Positions 34,498-43,448 of a stretch of 64,000 nt of DNA are shown here, in pieces (positions within the stretch are counted from its first letter, which is position 1; each line of letters starts with the position of its first letter). Origin of the DNA: Streptomyces akebiae (GTDB lineage Bacteria > Actinomycetota > Actinomycetes > Streptomycetales > Streptomycetaceae); NCBI RefSeq assembly GCF_019599145.1, contig NZ_CP080647.1, forward strand, positions 372,001 to 436,000, in the 5' to 3' direction. A program made the translations under genes and the position numbers. Below the pieces are notes generated by a model. That model was not told where the DNA came from, made no database searches, and saw only the letters and a program-made list of their open reading frames with translations.

Positions 34498-36755
34498 TGG
34501 AACCGCTGCGCACCGCCGATCCGTCGCGGCTGGGCGACTACCGCCTGCTGCGGCGGCTCGGCGCCGGCGGCATGGGCGTCGTCTTCCTGGCCCGCGCGCC
34601 CGGCGGCGCCTTCGCCGCGGTCAAGGTCGTCCGGGCGTCCCACGCCGACGACGCCGGGTTCCGGGCCCGGTTCCGCCGGGAGATCGAGGTGGCCCGGCAG
34701 GTGGACAGCCCCTGGGTGGTCCCCCTGCTGGACGCGGACGCCGACGCGGAGGAACCGTGGCTGGCGACCCCGTTCGTACCGGGCCCCTCGCTCTCGGAGG
34801 CGCTGGAGGGACACGGACCGTGGTCCCCCGCATCCGTGTGTGTGCTGGGGCTGCGGCTCGCCGAGGCGCTCGACGCGGTCCACCGGGCAGGACTGGTGCA
34901 CCGCGACGTCAAACCGGGCAACGTGCTGCTGGCCCCGGACGGTCCGCGCCTGATCGACTTCGGTATCGCGCGCACGCCGGAGGGTACGGCGCTCACGTCC
35001 ACCGGCGTCATCGTGGGCTCCCCCGGCTTCCTGTCGCCCGAACAGGCGCGGGCGCGCGGCGCCGGGATCGGCCCGCCCAGCGATGTCTTCTCGCTGGGCT
35101 GCGTCCTGGCCTACGCCGCGACCGGTGTCCGGCCGTTCGGCACCGGCGCGGCCGCCGGAGTGCTGCTGCGCACCGTGTACGACGAGCCGGAACTGCCCGG
35201 TATCCCGGGAGCGTTGGAGCCGGTCGTACGGGCGTGTCTGGACAAGGACCCGGCGCGCCGTCCGACCGCCGTCGAGGTCCGTGCGGCGCTGGACGCGGCG
35301 GTGCCGGCCGATCGGGAGCGGTGGCTGCCGGAGCCGGTGACCCGGCTGATCGCGGAGCGGTCGGCGGCGGTGCTCGCGATGGGGGCGATCGAGCCGACCC
35401 GGATCACCGCACCGGCGCCGACGGCGTCGGCTTCGGCTTCGGCGTCGCTCCCGGACGTGGTGACGGTGACGTCACTCAAGGAACCGGACGCCGGGGCCCG
35501 GACTCAGGAGCAGGCACGGTCCGGGGCTCGGGCCACGAGTCGCCGTGGTTTCCTGACGCTCGGCTCCACGGGGGCGGCCGGATTGCTCACGGCCGGCGCC
35601 GGAGCGTGGTGGTGGCGGAACAAGACCGAGCGCAAGCCCGGTGCGGGAAGCCCACCCTCGTCCGGCCCGCGCGCCGAACTCGTCGTCGCCTTCCAGGGCG
35701 ACCTCTCCGGCACGACCGGCGAGGTCGGGCGGGCCCAGCTCAACGGCGCCCGGATGGCCGTCGCGCGCGTGAACGCCGACGACGACCGCCCACTGCGGCT
35801 GACGCTGCGCGCGTACGACGACGGGGGCGAGCCCGACCGGACCCTGGACCGGGCGACCCGGCTCGTGAAGGACGACCGGGTCCTCGCGGTGCTGGGACCG
35901 ACCACGGACGCCTGTTTCCTCGCCGCGGAGACCACGTACACGCGGGCCGTGCTGCCCGTCGTCTCCGTGTCGGTGGGGGTGACGTCCCAGGTCAGGGAGG
36001 CCGGTGCGTCCACGCTTCGTTCGCACGCACAGCTCTCGCCGACGGACGACCTGCTCGCCGCCCCGTGCAACATGTATCTCACGGGCGAGACCGACGCCCG
36101 CAAGGTGTTCCTGGTCGAGGACCGGGCCGAGGGCGACTTCGCCTGGACCCTATGCAACTACATCCAGCGGGCCCTCGGCCGCGTCGGCAGGGAGACGACC
36201 ACCACGAGTGTCGCCGCGGGGAAGCTCGACCACACCGCGCTCGCCGCGCGGGTCCTTGCCGCCGGGTCGGACGCGGTCGTGTTCAGCGGAGGGCAGGAAC
36301 GGGCGGGCGCCTTCGCCGCGGCGCTGCGCGAGGCCGGGTTCTCCGGGGCCCGCGTCGCCACCCAACGGGCCTTCGGTGCACGGTTCCTGGAGCGGGCGGG
36401 CCCGGCGGCCGACGGCTGGGTCTTCGCCACCGCCTTCATCGATCCGACGGCGACCCCGGCGGCCCGCTCCTTCACCGAGGAGTACGAGGCACGGTACGGG
36501 GAACGGCCGGGCCGGTACGCGGCGGAGGCGTACGACGCGGTGCTGTTCCTGGCCGAGGCGTGCACGAGCGGGGATGCGGCGCTACGGGAGCGCGGCGCGA
36601 TCGTGCGCCGTATGCGGGAGGTGTCCTACACCGGCATCAGCCGCACTGTCGCATACACCTCGGGCAACGGATACAACCACGACGCGATGTTCCTGTTCCG
36701 CGCCGTCGAAGGGGAGTTCGACTTCCTCGGGCAGTACCAGCGGGCGGACGTATGA
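34497..36755 (+). CDS. Ser/Thr protein kinase fused to a periplasmic-binding-protein sensor (paralogue 2)
   Basis: The 752-residue paralogue has a kinase ([37 protein letters not shown]), a shorter linker, and a membrane segment at about 346-372 that begins [11 protein letters not shown], a near-perfect twin-arginine motif. The sensor domain follows ([34 protein letters not shown]). The two kinases are closely alike in the first 260 residues but clearly diverge in the sensor half, which suggests two ligands. The start codon overlaps the previous gene's stop. The stop is followed by a G/C-rich stretch and then hemC, which has its own promoter. Confidence 0.85.
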
Positions 36756-36816
36756 CGGCGGCGGCCGGGCTCGGGCCCGGGGCCGAAGGTGGTCACGGGG
36801 GGCCGTCCCGAGGGGC

Positions 36817-36822
36817 TATCGT
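36817..36822 (+). promoter_or_regulatory. -10 box of leaderless hemC-like gene
   Basis: TATCGT ends 6 bases before the ATG at 36829; no ribosome binding site is present. Confidence 0.45.
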
Positions 36823-36828
36823 GCCTTT

Positions 36829-37761
36829 ATGTCGCAGGACCTGATTCGTATCGTCTCCCGAGACTCACCCATGGCTCTGGCGCAGGTGGAGCGCGTACGC
36901 GCCGAACTCGCCGTGCTCCACCCGGCGCTGCGCACCGAGGTGGTCCCCGTGAAGACGACCGGGGACAAGTGGATGGGCGATCTCTCCCAGGTCGAGGGCA
37001 AGGGGGCGTTCACCAAGGAGGTCGACGCCGCGCTCGTCGCGGGCGAGGCCGATCTCGCCGTGCACTGTGTGAAGGACATCCCCGCCGACCGGCCCCTCCC
37101 GGCCGGCACGATGTTCGCGGCGTTCCTGAAGCGCGACGACATCCGCGACGCGCTCGTGGACCCGGCGGGGCGCACCCTGGACGAACTGCCCGCAGGAACC
37201 CGTATCGGCACCTCCTCCGTGCGGCGTACCGCGCAACTCGCCGCCTCCCACCCGCACTTGGAGTGCGTGCCGTTCCGCGGCAACGCCAACCGCCGCCTGG
37301 AGAAACTGGCCTCGGGCGAGGCGGACGCCCTGCTGCTGGCCGTCTCCGGGCTGGAGCGGATCGGCCGTGCGGACGTGATCAGCGAGATCCTGTCCGTCGA
37401 GACGATGATGCCGCCCATCGGCGCGGGCGTGCTGGCACTGCAGTGCCGGGAGGACGACAGCGACACCATCGAGACGGTCAGCGGGCTCGGCGATCCGGAC
37501 ACCCACCGGGAGACCCTCGCCGAGCGTATGTTCCTGCACGTGCTGCAGGGCCACTGCAACAGCCCCATCGCCGGCTTCGCCCGCACGGACCGCGGCGGCG
37601 AACTCTCCCTGCGGGCCTGCGTGTTCACCCCCGACGGCAAGACCGTCCTCAACGCCCACGAATGGGCGGGCCGCCTCGACCCCGCCACCCTGGGCACCTC
37701 CGTCGCGGTGGCCCTCCTCCGCCAGGGCGCCCGCGAGCTCATCGACGGCATCCCGCACTGA
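36829..37761 (+). CDS. hemC: Divergent hydroxymethylbilane synthase (HemC-like)
   Basis: The 310-residue protein follows the porphobilinogen deaminase layout. [20 protein letters not shown] starts domain 1, [12 protein letters not shown] holds the catalytic aspartate, [14 protein letters not shown] and [12 protein letters not shown] line the active site, and [11 protein letters not shown] carries the cysteine that binds the dipyrromethane cofactor. Several normally strict positions differ: HSxKDVP is HCVKDIP, and RGNVxTRLxK is [10 protein letters not shown]. The gene stands alone, away from any other tetrapyrrole gene. It may be a second HemC with an unusual role. The enzyme fold is certain; normal heme synthesis is not. 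Confidence 0.8.
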   Translation: MSQDLIRIVSRDSPMALAQVERVRAELAVLHPALRTEVVPVKTTGDKWMGDLSQVEGKGAFTKEVDAALVAGEADLAVHCVKDIPADRPLPAGTMFAAFLKRDDIRDALVDPAGRTLDELPAGTRIGTSSVRRTAQLAASHPHLECVPFRGNANRRLEKLASGEADALLLAVSGLERIGRADVISEILSVETMMPPIGAGVLALQCREDDSDTIETVSGLGDPDTHRETLAERMFLHVLQGHCNSPIAGFARTDRGGELSLRACVFTPDGKTVLNAHEWAGRLDPATLGTSVAVALLRQGARELIDGIPH

Positions 37762-37786
37762 TCCTCTCCGACGCCCGGCCCGCGGG

Positions 37787-38335
37787 TCAGTCGAGCCTGC
37801 GGGCCAGCACCTGCCCCGGCCAGCCGTCGGAGAGGAAGGGCGCGGTCGGGGTGAAGCCGTTGCGTTCGTAGAAGGCGACGAGGCTGCCGCCGCCACCCGC
37901 CCAGCAGTCGACGCGCAGGAGTCCCACGCCGGCGCGGCGGGCTTCGTCGACGGCGTGGGAGAGCAGCGCCGCGCCTATGCCGTGGCCGGCGTGCCGGCGC
38001 TCGGAGACGAGGAGGCGGACGTACCGCTCGGGTTCGTCGGCCGGGGGGATCGGCATCTGGGGGCTGGGGCCGGAGTCCAGGACGAGGGCGCCCACGGGTG
38101 TGCCGTCCCACTCCGCGATGTACGGGGTGTTCTCGGTCGTGTAGCGATCGATCCGTGACGGTCCGTCGGGTCGCTCGGAGTACGGGATCGTGCCCCATTG
38201 TTCGGTGTTGCCGCGCGCGTTCATCCAGGCCACCGCCGAGTCGAGCATACGGAGGATGGCCGGTGCGTCGGCCGGGGAGCCGGGCCTGATGCGGAGGGTG
38301 TGGGAGGTGTGGGAGGTGTGGAGGTTGGAGGTCAC
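37787..38335 (-). CDS. GNAT family N-acetyltransferase
   Basis: The 182-residue protein has the GNAT pattern: LRIRPGSPADAPAILRMLDS at the start, PYIAEWDGTPVGALVL (beta 4), VRLLVSERRHAGHGIGAALL with the acetyl-CoA pyrophosphate loop RRHAGHGIG, and AFYERNGFTPT at the end. The N-terminal HTSHTSHT stretch comes from a short tandem DNA repeat near 38295-38325. It starts with GTG; TAGGCT ends exactly 6 bases upstream, so the gene is probably leaderless, and that -10 box contains the stop codon of the gene before it. The acetyl acceptor is unknown. Confidence 0.82.
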   Translation of the reverse strand: MTSNLHTSHTSHTLRIRPGSPADAPAILRMLDSAVAWMNARGNTEQWGTIPYSERPDGPSRIDRYTTENTPYIAEWDGTPVGALVLDSGPSPQMPIPPADEPERYVRLLVSERRHAGHGIGAALLSHAVDEARRAGVGLLRVDCWAGGGGSLVAFYERNGFTPTAPFLSDGWPGQVLARRLD

Positions 38336-38341
38336 GCCGGC

Positions 38342-38347
38342 AGCCTA
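38342..38347 (-). promoter_or_regulatory. -10 box of the GNAT gene, overlapping an upstream stop codon
   Basis: Minus-strand TAGGCT lies 6 bases before the GTG at 38335. Its TAG is the stop codon of the restored hydrolase frame. Confidence 0.4.
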
Positions 38348-39423
38348 GGTGTTGTCGTGCTCGGTGCGGCCGGGACCAGGGCCGAGGCCGAGTTCACGGT
38401 CGCCGAGCGAGGCGAAGAAGCGGTGCACGTCCGCGTCGGTGACGTCGGTGAGCGTGGCCGGGGTCCACCGGGGGCGACGGTCCTTGTCGATGACCTGGGC
38501 CCGGATGCCCTCGACGAGGTCGGCCGTGGCCAGGGCGGCGCAGGAGACGCGGTACTCCTGGTCCAGCGCCTGTTCGAGGGAGCCGAGGCCTCGGGCCCGC
38601 CGCACGGCGGTGAGGGTGACCTTGACGGCGGTGGGGGACTTGGCCAGCAGGGTCTGTGCGGTCTCCTTCGCCTCCGGGTCGCCGTCGGCGAGCAGTCGTC
38701 GGACGATCTCCTCGACCGTGTCGGCGGCGAAGCAGGCGTCGATCCATTCCCGTCGCCGCGCCAACTCGCCGGGCGGCGGCTGCCGTACGTGCCGCGCGAC
38801 GGCGTCCTGGGCTGGCAGTTCGGCGAGGTCGTCGAGGAGGGTGCCGAGTGACGCGGACGGACGTAGTGGTCGGCAAGGCCGCACAGCAGGGCGTCGGCGG
38901 CGCCGATCGCCGCGCCGGTGAGGGCGAGGAGGGTGCCGAGTTCGCCCGGCGCGAGGGCCAGCAGACGGGTGCCGCCGACGTCCGGGACGAAGCCGATGCC
39001 CGTCTCGGGCATGGCGATCCGCGACCGTTCGGTGACGATCCGGACGCTGCCGTGCGCGGATATCCCGACGCCGCCCCCCATCACGATGCCGTCCATGACG
39101 GCGACATACGGCTTGGGGTAGTGGGCGATGCGGGCGTTGAGGTGGTACTCGTCGCGCCAGAACGCGGCCGAGGCGGTGCCGTCCCCGTCGCGGGCGTCGT
39201 CGTGGACGACCCGGATGTCGCCGCCCGCGCACAGTCCGCGCTCCCCCGCGCCGGTGACGACGACGGTCTCCACGGCCGGGTCGTGCTCCCAGGCGGTGAG
39301 CGCCTCGTCGACGCGCCGCACCATGGTGTGGTCGAGAGCGTTGAGAGCCCTCGGCCGGTTGAGGACGATATGGGCGGCCCGGCCGTCGGTGTGCAGGAGG
39401 ACGGGCTCTTCGCCGCCGCTCAC
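38345..39423 (-). pseudogene. Frameshifted 3-hydroxyisobutyryl-CoA hydrolase/enoyl-CoA hydratase gene
   Basis: The N-terminal frame encodes a clear crotonase-family protein (NRPRALNALDHTMVRRVDEA, CAGGDIRVVHDDARDGDG, MDGIVMGGGVGIS, AMPETGIGFVPDVGGT), the signature of 3-hydroxyisobutyryl-CoA hydrolase in valine breakdown. It stops making sense after GLADHYV; the family sequence resumes in the next frame as PSASLGTLLDDLAELPAQ and continues to TEHDNT. One missing C near 38856-38860 explains this. With it restored the product would be 359 residues, the family's usual length. It starts with GTG behind GGAG. Either a recent mutation or a sequencing error; the rest looks intact. Confidence 0.85.
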
Positions 39424-39580
39424 CTGTCCGCTCCGGTCCGACGTCGGGGCACGTTCGCTCGGACACGCATGATCTGGTCGTTCCTTCCGGCTCGGGGCCC
39501 GTCGAGCCTACCCCGCACGTCTTCGCCACCTGCCGCCCGCACAGCCGCACCGACAACGCCACCGGACCGACGACCGGCCA

Positions 39581-39618
39581 ACGACCGACCGACGAGTGAC
39601 CGACGACCGACCGACGAG
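39581..39618. repeat. 16-base direct repeat, period 22
   Basis: ACGACCGACCGACGAG occurs at 39581-39596 and 39603-39618 in the 203-base gap between the crotonase and methyltransferase genes, within a longer CGAC/CGGC-rich stretch. No other feature is seen in this gap. Confidence 0.65.
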
Positions 39619-39626
39619 GGCACCGC

Positions 39627-40514
39627 TCACCCCGGAGGCTTCCGCCAGATCCTGATCTCGGTCGCCGGAAGGCGCTCCGCGAAACGGCCGTCGGGGGCCG
39701 TCGCCGCCAGCAGCGTCCGCAGGTCCCGCTCGAAGTCCGCCAGTCTGTCGCCGAACAGGTGGGGCGCGGAATCGGACCGGGAGAAGGCCCACGCGACGAT
39801 GTCGTCCGAGGTGCGGGTGACGACCTCCCCCGCCGGCACGACCAGTCGCGCGGGGCCCTCGAAACCGGCGCGTTCGATGATCGCCGCCTCTCCACCCGGC
39901 GTGCCGTCGACCAGTACGCCCTGCCCCGCGCGGCGCACCGGGCCCAGATACCGGCGTACCAGGTCCCGGATCCGGTCGTACGGCGGCGTGGGCGACAGCG
40001 GCGGCGCGAGTTGAGGGACCGGCGTGGGCGAAGGGACCGGTGCGGGCGACACCACCGGCTCAGGAACCGGCTCCTTCAGGTCGCTGACGTGGACGAGCGC
40101 GCCCCCCGGCTCCAGCATCCGCAGCACGGTGGCCGCGACCCGGTACCGGTCCGTCCAGTGGAAGGACTGGGCGAACACCACGGCCCGGAAGGTCCCCAGT
40201 CCCGCCGGCAGGTCCTCGGCGCGGGCGGCCACCCAGCGCGCGTTGGTCACCCCCAGGTGTCCGGCCCGGCGCTCGGCCTCGGCCAGCATGTCCTCGTCCG
40301 GATCGACGCCGACGGCCTGGGTGAAGTACCGCGCCATCGGCAGCAGGACGATCCCGGGTCCGCAGCCGACGTCGAGGAGTCGGCCGCCGCCGTCCAGGCC
40401 GAGGGACCCGGCTAGGGCTTCGGCGAATCCGGTGGCGTACGGGAGCCGGCCCCGCTCGTAGTACGCCGCGCTTCCCTGGAAGAGCGTGGGGTCCCACTGC
40501 CATCCGTCCGGCAC
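39627..40514 (-). CDS. Class I SAM-dependent methyltransferase
   Basis: The 295-residue protein has the SAM-binding motif LLDVGCGPGIVLLP (about residues 46-59), the acidic VGVDPDEDMLAEAERRAG segment, and FAQSFHWTDR, a pattern common to small-molecule methyltransferases of the UbiE/Methyltransf_11 type. A Pro-rich insertion (PVPEPVVSPAPVPSPTPVP) interrupts the fold at about 150-175 and is probably a surface loop. It starts with GTG, six bases after a G-rich ribosome binding site. Substrate unknown; neighbours give no clue. Confidence 0.82.
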   Translation of the reverse strand: MPDGWQWDPTLFQGSAAYYERGRLPYATGFAEALAGSLGLDGGGRLLDVGCGPGIVLLPMARYFTQAVGVDPDEDMLAEAERRAGHLGVTNARWVAARAEDLPAGLGTFRAVVFAQSFHWTDRYRVAATVLRMLEPGGALVHVSDLKEPVPEPVVSPAPVPSPTPVPQLAPPLSPTPPYDRIRDLVRRYLGPVRRAGQGVLVDGTPGGEAAIIERAGFEGPARLVVPAGEVVTRTSDDIVAWAFSRSDSAPHLFGDRLADFERDLRTLLAATAPDGRFAERLPATEIRIWRKPPG

Positions 40515-40605
40515 GCCGACTCCCCCTCGTCCCGCTCACCGACCCCCTGTGTCGGAGCGGCTCCGCCCCCGGTCGGTTCAGTCGACCTCCTCAACCTACT
40601 CCTCC

Positions 40606-40628
40606 GGCGGCCCCAGCTCGGGGCCGCC
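40606..40628 (-). terminator. Terminator of the small minus-strand gene
   Basis: GGCGGCCCC (40606-40614) and GGGGCCGCC (40620-40628) form a perfect 9-base-pair stem with a 5-base loop, about 80 bases beyond the stop codon at 40709. Confidence 0.5.
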
Positions 40629-40708
40629 CCGCAACTCCAGCTTGTCGCCGAGGCGTTCAACTGAAGCCGTTGATCCGGACGAGGCCCCGGCAGGACCCCG
40701 GCAGGTCC

Positions 40709-40927
40709 CTACGCCCCGAAGCCGAGCAGTGCGACCTCCAGCGGGAGGGCGGGGCGCTCGGGGAGGGCGGGAGGGGTGTCTCCGCGTCCGGTGTGGGTGG
40801 GGGGAACGGCGCGCAGTGCCTTGATCCCGTCGGCGGCCCATCCCGCGTCCGTAGGAGGCAGCGACAGGGTCATGCGGCGGCCGTCGGCCAGCGTGGTCTC
40901 GATCGTGCCCGGGTCGTTCGTCGTCAT
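40709..40927 (-). CDS. Small hypothetical protein
   Basis: The 72-residue frame starts MTTNDPGTIETTLADGRRMT and is followed by LPPTDAGWAADGIKALRA. GAAGTGGG lies before the ATG, and a stem-loop follows the stop. No signal peptide, membrane helix or known motif is visible. The start, ribosome binding site and terminator support a real gene, but codon pattern alone is not decisive in such short G/C-rich sequence. It is divergent from the DUF574-type methyltransferase gene. Confidence 0.5.
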   Translation of the reverse strand: MTTNDPGTIETTLADGRRMTLSLPPTDAGWAADGIKALRAVPPTHTGRGDTPPALPERPALPLEVALLGFGA

Positions 40928-41146
40928 GGCAACCCACTTCCGTCTCGCACCGCGTGCGTCCAGCCTCACCCGGATGGACGTGCGACCCCGGCCCGGAAGT
41001 TCCCCGTCCGGCCGACGAGACGCGTCCGCGCCGGGATACCCCTGCTCGGACGTACCGGAAAATGTGAACTGGCCTACGGAGCAGGGGTGTCGGGACGTAG
41101 GTTGTGTCCGGAAATCCTCGCTTCGGCTGAAAGACGGACGGTAGAC

Positions 41147-41962
41147 ATGACCGACCACGCGACCACGCCCGGTCCGGCTGCGCATCAGAAGATCGACACC
41201 TCGGTGCCGCACTCGGCCCGTATCTGGAACTACTGGCTGGGCGGGAAGGACAACTACCCCGTCGACGAGCAGGCCGGTGACGCCTACACCGCCGTGTTCC
41301 CCGGCATCGTGACCATCGCCCGCAGCAGCCGCGCGTTCCTGCGTCGCAACATCACCCACCTGGTCACCGAGGCGGGCATACGGCAGTTCCTGGACGTCGG
41401 TACGGGGCTGCCGACGGCCGAGAACACCCATGAGGTGGCCCAGCGGATCGCCCCGGAGTCCCGGATCGTCTACGTCGACAACGACCCCCTGGTCCTGGCC
41501 CACGCCCGCGCCCTGCTCCACTCCACCCCGGAGGGGGCGACCTCCTACGTGGACTCCAACGTGCTCGACCCCGACCGCATCCTCGCGGCCGCCGCCGACA
41601 CCCTGGACCTCGGCCGGCCCACCGCGCTGATCCTCAGCAACATCCTGGGCCACGTCGCCGACCACGACCAGGCGCGTTCCATCGTCGACCGCCTGATGGG
41701 GGCGCTGCCGTCCGGGAGCTACCTCTCCATCAACGACGGCTCGCGGGGCATCGACCCGGTCTTCGAGCAGGCCCAGGACGGCTACAACGAAAGCGGCGCC
41801 GTGCCGTACAACCTGCGTACCGTCGAGGAGATCACGTCCTTCTTCGACGGCCTGGAACTCCTCGACCCCGGCGTGGTCTCGGTCCCCTTCTGGCGCCCGG
41901 ACACCACGGACCCCGCCCCTGAGGTCGTCGCCGAGCACGGCGGTCTCGCCCGCAAGCCGTGA
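41147..41962 (+). CDS. DUF574-type SAM-dependent methyltransferase
   Basis: The 271-residue protein shows the typical start of this actinobacterial family (KIDTSVPHSARIWNYWLGGK DNYP split across residues 15-38), the SAM site FLDVGTGLPTAENTHEVAQ, and VYVDNDPLVLAHARALL. LSNILGHVADHD and SYLSINDGSRG complete the fold. The family is abundant in Streptomyces, often near bld/whi-type regulatory loci, but its substrate is unknown. No strong ribosome binding site lies before the ATG at 41147. No partner gene of the DUF397/Xre kind is adjacent. Confidence 0.87.
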   Translation: MTDHATTPGPAAHQKIDTSVPHSARIWNYWLGGKDNYPVDEQAGDAYTAVFPGIVTIARSSRAFLRRNITHLVTEAGIRQFLDVGTGLPTAENTHEVAQRIAPESRIVYVDNDPLVLAHARALLHSTPEGATSYVDSNVLDPDRILAAAADTLDLGRPTALILSNILGHVADHDQARSIVDRLMGALPSGSYLSINDGSRGIDPVFEQAQDGYNESGAVPYNLRTVEEITSFFDGLELLDPGVVSVPFWRPDTTDPAPEVVAEHGGLARKP

Positions 41963-42018
41963 GAGGCCGCTGAAAAAGGGCTGGTGCCGGTGGGGCGTCT
42001 CCGGCAGGCTTCGCGGCG

Positions 42019-43251
42019 ATGACCGATGACACCGCGGTCGGCCAGGCGTACGCCTTACCGGGCACGCTGGAAGGGCTGCTGCAACGCGGGCGCGGGCTGG
42101 GCGCGTTGCGGGCGCTCGGCGAGCCGGGGGAGGCGGCCGCGGCGGTCTGCGAGGTCGTGCGGCGGGACTGGCGGTGGGACACCGTGGTGGACGACCGCCC
42201 TCTGTATCTGGCGCGCCTGGTGAGGGAGTCGGGTCTCGCGCTGGACCCCGTGGTCTCCCTCCTCGGGGGCGACGGGGACGACTGCGAGCGGGCCACCGGG
42301 ATGCTGGAACTCCTGGCCCTGTCGGGATCGGTCGAGGCGCGCGAGACGTTGCGGGCGTACGTCCGCGAGGGCGAGCACTGGACCGATGTGCTGGAGTCGG
42401 TGGCGGACGCCTGGCCGGTCGAGTGGTGGGACGACCTGGCCGGCGTCGCACGGGATCGACTCGGCGGGGATCGGCCGCGGTTGTGGCGCTCCGAGCCCTG
42501 GACGCGCTGGCGGGCGGGGGCCGAAACACGTGCGCCCGTCCGCCCGCTCCGGCCGCACCCGATCGACGTGGGTGCGAGCGGTGGCCGGCTGCTGGAGGTC
42601 CTCGCCGACGGCGGATCGGCCCGTCACACCAGGATCCGGGCCCTGCGCTGTCTGGCCGGGCGTCCGCCGGAGCCGGGGCTCGTCCCCCTGGTGCCCCACC
42701 TTGCTGAGGTGAACGGCGAACTGCCCCTGCCGGGGCTCGCGTCCGCGGTCCTGCGGCTCGGCCCGCTCGCGGTCCCCGAGGCGCGGGCCTGGGCGGCGGA
42801 CGGGCGGCCGTGGTTGTCGTGGATCGGCGTCCAGGTGCTGGCGGAGCATGGCACACCCCGGGATCTGCCCGTACTGCCGGCGGAGCTCGTGGCGCACGAA
42901 GCGGCACGCCAGTGGTGCGGACCCGCCCTCCTGGCCGCCGGGATCGCCCGTTTCGGCACGGCGGGCGCGGAGGCGGCGCCGGTGCTGCGCCGGCTGTGGC
43001 TGCGCACTCCGCACTCCTATGAACGGCCCGCCCTCCTCAAGGCGTTGGCGTCCGTCGCGCCGGTCGGACTCGACTTCGCGTACACCGAGTCGCTGTGGGA
43101 CTGCGAATCCGACGCCCGGCTGCTGGGGATCGCCCACGCACCCGGTCTGCCGCACGTCCGCGAGCGGCTGACGGAGTTGCGGGACGATCCCATGGAGGAG
43201 GCCGAGGTGCGGGCAGCCGCCGGGAAGCGGCTGGTCACCGGCGTTCGGTGA
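42019..43251 (+). CDS. HEAT-repeat-like hypothetical protein with a TTA codon
   Basis: The 410-residue soluble protein consists of Leu/Ala/Arg-rich helical pairs (TGMLELLALSGSVEARETL, RIRALRCLAGRPPEPGLVPL, AAPVLRRLWLRTPHSYERPA), as in HEAT or Armadillo-type repeat proteins that bind other proteins. No catalytic motif, signal peptide or membrane segment is seen. Codon 13 is TTA (42055-42057), the codon read by the bldA tRNA, so translation may depend on development if this start is right. No good ribosome binding site is present; a start further downstream would exclude the TTA codon. Confidence 0.6.
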   Translation: MTDDTAVGQAYALPGTLEGLLQRGRGLGALRALGEPGEAAAAVCEVVRRDWRWDTVVDDRPLYLARLVRESGLALDPVVSLLGGDGDDCERATGMLELLALSGSVEARETLRAYVREGEHWTDVLESVADAWPVEWWDDLAGVARDRLGGDRPRLWRSEPWTRWRAGAETRAPVRPLRPHPIDVGASGGRLLEVLADGGSARHTRIRALRCLAGRPPEPGLVPLVPHLAEVNGELPLPGLASAVLRLGPLAVPEARAWAADGRPWLSWIGVQVLAEHGTPRDLPVLPAELVAHEAARQWCGPALLAAGIARFGTAGAEAAPVLRRLWLRTPHSYERPALLKALASVAPVGLDFAYTESLWDCESDARLLGIAHAPGLPHVRERLTELRDDPMEEAEVRAAAGKRLVTGVR

Positions 43252-43374
43252 TCGATCACTTTCCGGCCAAACACTTGTTGTGCTCCTGACACAGCAGCTC
43301 CACATCTGCCACTCTGTGCACACTCCGTCTCACGACGGCGCACGCGCATCCGCATCGCAGTACTCCCTGCACCA

Positions 43375-43400
43375 CCCGGTGCCTCGACCCGTGCACCGGG
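43375..43400 (+). promoter_or_regulatory. Stem-loop upstream of the M4 protease gene
   Basis: CCCGGTGC (43375-43382) and GCACCGGG (43393-43400) form a perfect 8-base-pair stem around a 10-base loop, about 50 bases before the GTG start. It may be a 5'-UTR structure or an operator. Confidence 0.4.
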
Positions 43401-43448
43401 TCCTTCGTACGGCCGCTCGTCCGACGCGGCCGCAGCAAAGGAGTTCGC

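Noticed and set aside
43248..43259. Palindrome GTGATCGATCAC as a Crp site for the M4 protease gene
   Set aside because: Arm spacing does not fit the Streptomyces Crp motif, it contains the stop codon of the preceding gene, and it is about 190 bases from the protease start.
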